Assembly (NCBI GenBank): GCA_035651995.1
Contig: DASRER010000022.1
Span: 186,001-250,000, forward strand
Length of the DNA stretch: 64,000 nucleotides
Direction: 5' to 3'
Source: Terriglobales bacterium
GTDB taxonomy: Bacteria; Acidobacteriota; Terriglobia; Terriglobales; Acidobacteriaceae
Shown: in pieces, positions 57,291 through 64,000 of the stretch
How positions within the stretch are numbered: the first letter of the stretch is position 1
Layout: the number at the start of each line of letters is the position of its first letter
Program-made: the position numbers and the translations under genes
Notes under the pieces: generated by a model
What the model was told of the DNA's origin: nothing
Seen by the model: the letters and a program-made list of their open reading frames with translations, nothing else
Databases searched by the model: none

Positions 57291-58955
57291 TTGAAGCTGC
57301 TTCGAGCTACAGCAGGCGTCGCCGGCGTTGCGGCGGGGCTGTGGCTGATGCTTACGATGGCTGCTTGCCGCAGCCGGCCGCCCGTCAGGATTTCGTTCGT
57401 CCAATCGGCCCCGAGCGTCGAGGCTTACGATTTCGTCGAAGTCGCCGCCAGCGTCGGGTGGCCCCGCTCGGGGAACCCGTTCACCGATGCGGAGTTCAGC
57501 GGATGGTTTGAGCGCGCCGACGGCACCGGCCGAGTGCACGTTGACGGTTTCTGTGACTCCGACGACGGCAGCATCTTTCGCGTTCGCTTCATGCCGCCGG
57601 TCCCGGGTGAGTATCGGTACTCGGTGCAGTATCGCCAGGGCGGCGCAGCGGCCGATTTCAGCGGCACTTTTCGGGCGGTGGACGGCCATCGGCGCGGGCC
57701 GGTTCGCGTCGACTCGCGTTATCCCTGGCACTTCGTCTGGGAGGGGACCGGCGAGCACTACTTCTTCAACGGCACGACGGCGTACTGGTTGATTGGGTGG
57801 ACCGACGACCACGTTATCGAATCGAGCCTGGAGCGGCTTCACACTCTCAAGGTCAACCGCGTCCGCGTGACAGTCGCCGGCCGCACTGACAGGTTTTTCG
57901 GCGAACCGGTCATGGTAGGGAAGAACTGGACGGTGTTCCTCACTCCCTGGCCCGCGAAGGAGCCGGAAGATACGTTTCACCCCAGTTTCGACTTCAGCCG
58001 CTTTTACGTGCCGCATTGGCAGAAGCTGGAGCGGGCGCTGCGCTTCGCCCGTGAGCGCGACATGGTCATCTCGCTCGTCCTCGACATGAACGACAGCCGG
58101 ACCCATCCCGCCGCCGATAGCGAAGACGAGCGCCGCTTCATTCGCTACGCCGTCGCCCGGCTTTCCGCGTTTTCGAACGTTACCTGGGACCTTGGCGATG
58201 ACCTCGACACCTATCGGAGCGAGTCCTGGACGCACCGCACCGGCGAGTTCGTATACAAGCTCGATCCATATCATCACCTCGCGACCAGTCATCCCGTGAA
58301 TCCCGTGCATCAGGACCGCATGGCGGAGTGGTTCGGCTTTACTTCATTCCAGGAGTGGTCACGGCGGCAGCACGTCTTTATGCTCGCTGAACGAAAACGC
58401 CAGCAGGAGTTGGGAAGAATCATTCCTCAGACCAATGAAGAATACGGATACGAGGACCACTACCCGACTTGGTCGGCTGGCCTCGGCTCCGACAGCGCCG
58501 ACGCTTTGCGGCGAACTGCCTGGGACATAGCGATGGCAGGCGGCTATCAGACCACGGGAGAAACCGCCCGCCGGGGCACCAACATTCTTCCCGATACCGG
58601 CGGCGGGTGGATGAACGGCCGCGGCGATGACACGATGACCATGCTGCGCGGCTACTCCTACATGGTCGATTTCTTTACCAGCTTCGACTGGTGGAAGGCC
58701 GATCCGCACGATGAGCTGGTGAATCCGGGAAACTACTGCCTTGCCGAGCCGGGATCGACCTATGCTGTTTACCTGCCGCATGGTGGCCGGGTCACCGTAC
58801 GCCTCGGAAGCGGCGCGTACGCCGCCGAGTGGTTCGATCCGGCCACCGGAAATCGAACTGATCTGCCGCCGGCGCGCGGTCCGATCTGGATTTCGCCGGT
58901 TGCGCCGGATCAGAACGACTGGGCCCTGCTGTTGCGCAGAAAGAGCGTCCATTGA
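57291..58955 (+). CDS. DUF5060/DUF4038 glycoside-hydrolase-like lipoprotein
   Basis: 554 residues from TTG 57291. A lipobox (LWLMLTMAAC) follows the signal. An N-terminal beta-sandwich (YDFVEVAASVGWPRSGNPF, CDSDDGSIFRVRFMPPVPGEY) resembles DUF5060, and the rest is a TIM-barrel DUF4038 domain (FFNGTTAYWLIGWTDD, LKVNRVRVTVAGRT), the family of apiosidases (GH140-like). Acidic residues (DLGDDLDT, TNEEYGYED) are present, but which are catalytic is not sure. An EPS-modifying or depolymerising hydrolase of the cell surface is likely. Confidence 0.82.
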   Translation: MKLLRATAGVAGVAAGLWLMLTMAACRSRPPVRISFVQSAPSVEAYDFVEVAASVGWPRSGNPFTDAEFSGWFERADGTGRVHVDGFCDSDDGSIFRVRFMPPVPGEYRYSVQYRQGGAAADFSGTFRAVDGHRRGPVRVDSRYPWHFVWEGTGEHYFFNGTTAYWLIGWTDDHVIESSLERLHTLKVNRVRVTVAGRTDRFFGEPVMVGKNWTVFLTPWPAKEPEDTFHPSFDFSRFYVPHWQKLERALRFARERDMVISLVLDMNDSRTHPAADSEDERRFIRYAVARLSAFSNVTWDLGDDLDTYRSESWTHRTGEFVYKLDPYHHLATSHPVNPVHQDRMAEWFGFTSFQEWSRRQHVFMLAERKRQQELGRIIPQTNEEYGYEDHYPTWSAGLGSDSADALRRTAWDIAMAGGYQTTGETARRGTNILPDTGGGWMNGRGDDTMTMLRGYSYMVDFFTSFDWWKADPHDELVNPGNYCLAEPGSTYAVYLPHGGRVTVRLGSGAYAAEWFDPATGNRTDLPPARGPIWISPVAPDQNDWALLLRRKSVH

Positions 58956-59911
58956 TGGCAGAAGCTCCGCTGGTCAGTGCTGTGATCGCCACCTATAACC
59001 GCGCCTACATTGTCGGCGAGGCGATTGACAGCATTCTGGCCCAGACCTATCCGCGCGTGGAAGTGATCGTTGTGGACGACGGGTCGAAAGACGGCACGCC
59101 GGCCGTGTTGAGCGAGCGATATGGCGACCGCATCCGGCTCATCTCGCAGAAGAACGCGGGCCCTGCCGCGGCACGTAACCGGGGTGTCCAGGAGGCGCGA
59201 GGCGACATCATCACGTTTCTCGACTCCGACGATCTGTGGCTGCCGACGTACATCGAACGGCAAGTATCCGTACTGAACCGCGGCGGCGCGTCCATGCCGT
59301 GCTCGCTGTCCAATGCCGACCTGCGCATCGCCAACGAGTCGCGTGGCACGGCATTTCAACTGGCGCGCATGTTTCCCGCGGAGCGTGAAGGCATTTGGCT
59401 CAACCCGGCTGACGTGCTCGCCAGCCGCTACGTGATGTTCAACCAGATGGTGGCCATCCGGCGCCAGGTGCTGGAGCGCATCGGCGGCTTCGATACCACG
59501 TTCAAATACGGCGAGGACTGTGATCTCGAACTCCGGTTGTCGCTGGAAGGGCCCTGGGGCTTCGTCCGCGATCCGCTGGTGATCTACCGTGAAGGTTCGG
59601 CCAACAGCTTCTCGCAGCGCGCCGCCAAAGACGAGGTCGTTCTCAAGCAATGCATCGTGAGTATGCGCGAACGCGCTCTCACTTTCATCGAAGGCAAGCC
59701 GCAATTTCGCGCTTGCCGCAAGTACATGCGGTGGGAGCTGAGCCAGATGCGCTTGGAGTTGACCGCCGCCCGGATGGCGGCCAATCCCACCTGGATCAGC
59801 GGCCTCACCAGCAAGCTCCTCAGTCTCGGCGTGAAGCTCGGCAAATTCCTGTACCGGCGCTCGCCGTGGTATCCCCGCATGGCGGTCGCCACGCTCCGAC
59901 CGGCAATATGA
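58955..59911 (+). CDS. Family 2 glycosyltransferase
   Basis: 318 residues from ATG 58955, overlapping the previous stop (TGATG). GT-A motifs: SAVIATYNRAYIV, VIVVDDGSKDGT, ITFLDSDDLWLP (DxD), QKNAGPAAARNRG. FKYGEDCDLELRLSLEG is the usual acceptor-side motif. The last EPS gene; its stop overlaps the cusB-like start (ATGA). Confidence 0.9.
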   Translation: MAEAPLVSAVIATYNRAYIVGEAIDSILAQTYPRVEVIVVDDGSKDGTPAVLSERYGDRIRLISQKNAGPAAARNRGVQEARGDIITFLDSDDLWLPTYIERQVSVLNRGGASMPCSLSNADLRIANESRGTAFQLARMFPAEREGIWLNPADVLASRYVMFNQMVAIRRQVLERIGGFDTTFKYGEDCDLELRLSLEGPWGFVRDPLVIYREGSANSFSQRAAKDEVVLKQCIVSMRERALTFIEGKPQFRACRKYMRWELSQMRLELTAARMAANPTWISGLTSKLLSLGVKLGKFLYRRSPWYPRMAVATLRPAI

Positions 59912-61137
59912 GACGCCACACAATTGCAGGCCCTGCGTTGCTGTTCATGGCGGTCCTGCCGCTTGCTGCGGCGCACGCCCAGACCGCGGTCGCCGACGCT
60001 AACGCGCGGAAGCCTCTCTATTACCGCGATCCCATGCATCCGTCGTACACGTCCGACAAGCCGGGTAAGGCGCCCGACTGCGGCATGGACCTGGTGCCGG
60101 TCTACGCGGACGATGCTGGCGCGAGCAGCCGGCCGGGCACGATTCAGCTGACTGCGCAGCAGCAGAAGCTCATGGGCATTCGCCTGGCGCGCGTCGAAAA
60201 TTCCACGGGAAGGCGCACCATTCGTACGATCGGCAGGGTCGCGGTTGACGAGACCCGCGTGTTCCCGCTGATCGCGGGCGCCGAGGGCTGGGTGACGCAG
60301 ATCTTCGCGTCCACAACCGATAGCACGGTCCGCAGAGGACAGCCGCTCGCCGCCGTCTACGGGCGCGATTACACGGCGGCGGAGCGCGCATACATTTACG
60401 CGCTGCGCACCGCGGCTAGCCAGTCGGCTGTGTCACAAGCTGACCCCCAGGACACGCCCGCCGCCAACATCAAGGAAGCACGCCTGACGCTCGAGAACAT
60501 GGGCTTTGGCGAGGAACAGATTGAGCAACTGGCCAGGAGCCACCAAGTGATTCTGAACGTCACGCTTCAATCTCCGGCTGACGGCATCATCATCAAGCGC
60601 AACGTCTTTCCTAAACAGAAGTTCGATCGCGGCGCCGAGCTGTTCCGCATCGCCGACCTGAAGCACGTATGGATCGTGGCTGACCTGTTCGGCGATGATG
60701 CGGCGCAGGTGCACAGCGGCGCAACCGCGCGGATCTCCATTCCCGGGCGGCCGATGAGCGGCATGCGCGCCACCGTCAGTGAGAGCCTGGCGCCCTACGA
60801 CGAGGCCTCGCGAACGCTCAAGTTGCGCCTCGAAGCCGACAATCCGAAGCTGGTGCTCCGACCCGACATGGTGGTCGATGTTGAGATATCCACCAGCCTT
60901 CGGCCCGGGCTGGTCGTGCCCGCCGGCGCTATCGTCAGTTCAGGTGCGGGCAAAACAGTTTTCGTGCAACGCGGCGATGGTTCCTTCGAAGCGCGGCCGG
61001 TGGTCACCGGCTGGCAGACTGCGGCCGAGGTCGAGGTCACACACGGCCTGCGCGAAGGTGAAACGGTCGTCGCCTCCGGCAACTTCCTCCTCGATTCGGA
61101 AAGACGCATCGGTCAGGGCGCCTCCCGCCAGCAATGA
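59908..61137 (+). CDS. cusB: CusB-like RND efflux adaptor with heavy-metal-binding domain
   Basis: 409 residues from ATG 59908. Signal peptide (LLFMAVLPLAAAHA), then a heavy-metal-binding domain (YYRDPMHPSYT, PDCGMDLVPVY) as in periplasmic Cu/Ag chaperone-type adaptors. A membrane-fusion domain follows: PLIAGAEGWVTQIFAS, a helical hairpin (about 150-200), and a beta-barrel and membrane-proximal domain (VVPAGAIVSSGAGKTVFVQ). It links the pump to an outer-membrane channel. Coupled to both neighbours by ATGA overlaps. Confidence 0.9.
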   Translation: MRRHTIAGPALLFMAVLPLAAAHAQTAVADANARKPLYYRDPMHPSYTSDKPGKAPDCGMDLVPVYADDAGASSRPGTIQLTAQQQKLMGIRLARVENSTGRRTIRTIGRVAVDETRVFPLIAGAEGWVTQIFASTTDSTVRRGQPLAAVYGRDYTAAERAYIYALRTAASQSAVSQADPQDTPAANIKEARLTLENMGFGEEQIEQLARSHQVILNVTLQSPADGIIIKRNVFPKQKFDRGAELFRIADLKHVWIVADLFGDDAAQVHSGATARISIPGRPMSGMRATVSESLAPYDEASRTLKLRLEADNPKLVLRPDMVVDVEISTSLRPGLVVPAGAIVSSGAGKTVFVQRGDGSFEARPVVTGWQTAAEVEVTHGLREGETVVASGNFLLDSERRIGQGASRQQ

Positions 61138-64000
61138 TCAACCGGATCATCGATTTTTCGGCGCGACATCGCCTCCTGATCGTCGCGGGCGCGGTATTCG
61201 CCGCGCTCCTGGGCTGGCGTGCGCTCAAGCGCTTCCCGCTCGACGCGCTGCCGGAGCTCGCCGACACCCAGGTGATCATCCACTCCGCCTGGGACCGCAG
61301 CCCGGAGGTGATCGATGCCCAGGTCACGTACCCGATCGTTTCCAGCCTGCTTGGCGCGCCGCGCGTCAAGTCAGTGCGCGGAATCTCGGACCTGGGTTCG
61401 TCGTTCGTCTACGTTACGTTCGAAGAGGGCACGGACCTTTACTGGGCGCGTTCGCGCATCATCGAATACCTGGCCACCATCCAGCCGCGGCTGCCGGAAG
61501 ATGTTCGCGTCGAACTCGGGCCGGATGCCACCGCGCTCGGTTGGGTCTTCCAGTACGCACTGGTGGACCGCTCCGGCACTCACCAGCCGGATGAGCTTCG
61601 CTCCTACCAGGACTGGTATCTGAAGTACTACCTGAAAGCGATTCCCGGCGTCGCTGACGTCGCGACTGTGGGCGGCTTCGTTCGCCAGTATCAAATCAAC
61701 CTTGATCCCAATCGGCTGCGCGCCTACGGCATTTCAACCAAGCAGGTCGTCGCCGCGTTGCGGGGAAGCAACAACGAGGCAACCGGCAAGGTCGTGGATT
61801 CGGGTGGCGCGGAATTCATCGTCCGCGGGCTCGGCTACGCGCATAACACTGCCGATCTTGAAAACATTCTCGTTGCCACCGCGCCCGACGGCACGCCCTA
61901 TCGCATCAAGGACCTGGGGCACGTCGCCATCGGCTCAGATTTCCGGCGTGGCGTTGCCGATCTGGATGGAGAGGGCGGAACCGTCTCCGGCATCGTCATC
62001 ATGCGGCAGGGCCAGAATGCGCTGGAGGTGATCGACCGCGTCAAGCAACGGTTGCGCCAGCTCGAGCCGTCGCTGCCGAAGGGAGTGGAAGTGGTAGCGG
62101 TTTACGACCGCTCAGACTTCGTCCGGCGCTCCATCGACAATTTGAACACCACCATCGTCGAAGTGATGTTGACGGTCGCGATCGTGATCCTCGTTTTCCT
62201 CTGGCACCCGCCCAGCGCCAGCGTGCCACTGCTGACCATTCCTTTCGCCGTGCTGATCGCGTTCGTGCCGTTCCAGATGCTCGGCCTGAGCGCGAACATC
62301 ATGTCGCTCGGAGGGATCGCGATTGCGATTGGGGCCATGGTCGACGCTTCCATCGTGATGGTCGAGCAGACGCACAAGAAGCTGGAGGAGTGGGACCGGC
62401 TCGGGCGCCCAACCGAGGCCAGCTCGATCGTGCTGCGCGCCGTGAAGCAGGTGGCTCGCCCGAGCTTCTTCGCTTTGATCGTGATTGCCGTCTCGTTCAC
62501 TCCGGTGCTTTCGCTTCAGGCCGAGGAAGGCCGTCTTTTCAGGCCGCTGGCTTACACCAAGAGTCTCGCCATGCTGATCGCGGCGGTGCTGGCCGTGACT
62601 CTGGTTCCCGTCTTGCAGCTCACCTTCATGCGCGCCGAACCGGTAAGCCTGCGACTGCGCTGGCTGGAGGGCATCATCAACCGCCTCTGGGTGGGCAGGA
62701 TCCATCGTGAGGAGCGGCATCCGCTCACGCGCTGGATGGTGCGCGTCTATGAGCCGATCGTCAGCTGGTCGCTCTGCCACAAGCCGGTGGTCTTCGGAAC
62801 AGCGCTGTTGATGGTGGCCCTGACGATCCCGGTCTGGATGCGGCTGGGCGCCGAATTCATGCCGCCGCTCGATGAAGGGGTTCTGCTCTACATGCCGACC
62901 ACGATGCCCGGGATTTCGGTCGGCCAGGCGGAACAGCTGCTCACCGCCACCGACCGTACGCTGCGGGAATTTCCCGAGGTGGAGCGCGTGCTCGGGAAAG
63001 CAGGACGCGCCGATACGGCCACCGATCCGGCGCCGCTCTCCATGCTGGAGACGCTGGTGGTGCTGAAGCCCGCCAGCCAATGGCCGCGCGTGCCCCGCTG
63101 GTATTCCTCGTGGGCGCCGGGATGGCTCAAGCCCGTACTCAGCCGCTTCGCGCCGGAACACGCTTCGCGCGAAGAACTCGTTCGCCGGATGGACCAGGCG
63201 CTGAAGCTGCCCGGGCTCGCGAATGCATGGACCATGCCCGTCCGCGGACGCATTGACATGCTGGCAACCGGCGTCCGAACGCCGGTCGGCCTCAGGATTT
63301 CCGGCTCCAACGTCGCGGAAGTCGAGCGCCTCGGCGTCGAAGCCGCCAACCTGCTGCGGTCGGTTCCAAACACACGCGCGGTGTTCGCCGAGCGCGCCGC
63401 ACAGGGAAATTTCCTCGACGTTCAGTGGGACCTCGCCGCCATGGCTCGGGCCGGCGTGACCATGGAAGACGCACAGTCCACGGTGCGTTACGCGATTGGC
63501 GGTGAGAACGTGAGCGTCATGCTCGACGGACGCGAGCGGTATCCCATCAACGCGCGTTACGCCAGCGAGTTTCGCGATAGCGCGCAGAGCATCGAACACG
63601 CCCTGGTGCCGGCTGCAAACGGCAGCCGGCAAGTGCCCGTCAGCGAGATCGGGCGTGTCGTGGTAAGCACCGCCCCGGTCATGCTGCGCAACGATGACGG
63701 TTTGCTCAGCGAGTACGTCTACGTCGACGTCTCGACCGAAGACCTTTCCGGCTACGTGCGCGAAGGCGATCGCCTGCTGCGCGAAAAGCTGGCGCTGCCG
63801 CCGGGATACTCAGCATCCTGGACGGGGCAGTACGAGGCAATCGAGCGCACGCGCCGGCGCCTGTGGAGCGTCGTTCCCATGACGCTCCTGATCATTTTCC
63901 TGTTGCTCTATGTCAACACTCGGTCTGTGCTCAAGAGCGCCATCGTCCTGCTCGCTGTGCCGTTTTCCGCGGTGGGAGCGATCTGGGCGCTGTATCTGCT
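61134..64000 (+). CDS. cusA: CusA-like Cu/Ag RND efflux pump (3' truncated)
   Basis: Starts at ATG 61134, overlapping the adaptor stop, and runs past the window end; 955 residues are visible (family about 1030-1050). N-terminal helix LIVAGAVFAALLGWRAL, periplasmic porter domains, and helix 4 GAMVDASIVMVEQTHK (with the proton-relay Asp). The three methionines of CusA copper binding are in place: Met587 (LLYMPTT), Met637 (APLSMLET) and Met709 (RIDMLATG), so Cu(I)/Ag(I) is the expected substrate rather than Zn/Co/Cd. No outer-membrane channel gene is in the window. Confidence 0.93.
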   Translation, partial: MINRIIDFSARHRLLIVAGAVFAALLGWRALKRFPLDALPELADTQVIIHSAWDRSPEVIDAQVTYPIVSSLLGAPRVKSVRGISDLGSSFVYVTFEEGTDLYWARSRIIEYLATIQPRLPEDVRVELGPDATALGWVFQYALVDRSGTHQPDELRSYQDWYLKYYLKAIPGVADVATVGGFVRQYQINLDPNRLRAYGISTKQVVAALRGSNNEATGKVVDSGGAEFIVRGLGYAHNTADLENILVATAPDGTPYRIKDLGHVAIGSDFRRGVADLDGEGGTVSGIVIMRQGQNALEVIDRVKQRLRQLEPSLPKGVEVVAVYDRSDFVRRSIDNLNTTIVEVMLTVAIVILVFLWHPPSASVPLLTIPFAVLIAFVPFQMLGLSANIMSLGGIAIAIGAMVDASIVMVEQTHKKLEEWDRLGRPTEASSIVLRAVKQVARPSFFALIVIAVSFTPVLSLQAEEGRLFRPLAYTKSLAMLIAAVLAVTLVPVLQLTFMRAEPVSLRLRWLEGIINRLWVGRIHREERHPLTRWMVRVYEPIVSWSLCHKPVVFGTALLMVALTIPVWMRLGAEFMPPLDEGVLLYMPTTMPGISVGQAEQLLTATDRTLREFPEVERVLGKAGRADTATDPAPLSMLETLVVLKPASQWPRVPRWYSSWAPGWLKPVLSRFAPEHASREELVRRMDQALKLPGLANAWTMPVRGRIDMLATGVRTPVGLRISGSNVAEVERLGVEAANLLRSVPNTRAVFAERAAQGNFLDVQWDLAAMARAGVTMEDAQSTVRYAIGGENVSVMLDGRERYPINARYASEFRDSAQSIEHALVPAANGSRQVPVSEIGRVVVSTAPVMLRNDDGLLSEYVYVDVSTEDLSGYVREGDRLLREKLALPPGYSASWTGQYEAIERTRRRLWSVVPMTLLIIFLLLYVNTRSVLKSAIVLLAVPFSAVGAIWALYL

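Noticed and set aside
1-64000. CRISPR array, insertion sequence, integrase or tRNA-flanked island border
   Set aside because: No repeat-spacer array, transposase, integrase or cloverleaf was seen on either strand; the tandem repeats found are coding or simple-sequence in nature.

Overview
The window is a GC-rich bacterial chromosome segment carrying about 45 protein-coding genes and no RNA genes, CRISPR array, insertion sequence or phage. Gene content and the hairpin repeats between genes (decayed runs of a CGGAGACG-like 7-8 nt unit) best fit an Acidobacteriota (Terriglobia-like) soil or sediment bacterium. This placement is an inference from the proteins and was not tested by a search.

Left part (1-17.9 kb) is housekeeping. 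On the plus strand are the end of a DRE-TIM metallolyase (2-isopropylmalate-synthase-like), a secreted M20 peptidase, a YtcJ-like amidohydrolase, a small membrane protein, an EamA transporter, an HtrA/DegP protease, a peptidoglycan-binding protein and an exported RidA homologue. On the minus strand are a polyprenyl diphosphate synthase, YajQ, TatD, MetG and the nickel chelatase LarC. ArgS reads rightward, divergent from larC. This part holds several decaying palindromic repeats; one appears to have expanded inside tatD and another abuts the M20 gene start.

Centre and right (17.9-59.9 kb) form one large exopolysaccharide (EPS) locus of the PEP-CTERM/exosortase-associated type, all on the plus strand, with no exosortase gene visible. 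Order: GT2; ExeA/GspA-like ATPase; BY-kinase; giant 17-repeat Ig-like lipoprotein; AAA+ regulator with a lost GAFTGA loop; NusG paralogue; Wza-like export protein; outer-membrane barrel; Wzz-like chain-length protein; TPR lipoprotein; initiating sugar transferase fused to a degenerate GGDEF domain; Gfo/Idh/MocA oxidoreductase; two GT2; asparagine-synthase-like amidotransferase; beta-helix protein; Wzy-like polymerase/ligase; FemAB-like transferase; membrane-anchored deacetylase; GT2; duplicated Cys3His-domain protein of unknown function; deacetylase-GT4 fusion; a nucleotide-sugar cassette (SDR, RfbC, SAF oxidoreductase, RfbF, PIG-L); Wzx flippase; DUF4038 hydrolase; GT2. Together these cover precursor synthesis, initiation, assembly, modification, flipping, polymerisation, length control and export. 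Intergenic leaders carry candidate control signals: a well-spaced sigma-54 promoter with an upstream palindrome before the sugar transferase, recurrent GTTAYC sites, a 17-bp palindrome and one clear intrinsic terminator.

Right end (59.9-64 kb): a CusB-like adaptor and a CusA-like Cu(I)/Ag(I) pump (cut by the window edge). They are joined to the EPS operon by a 4-nt stop/start overlap.
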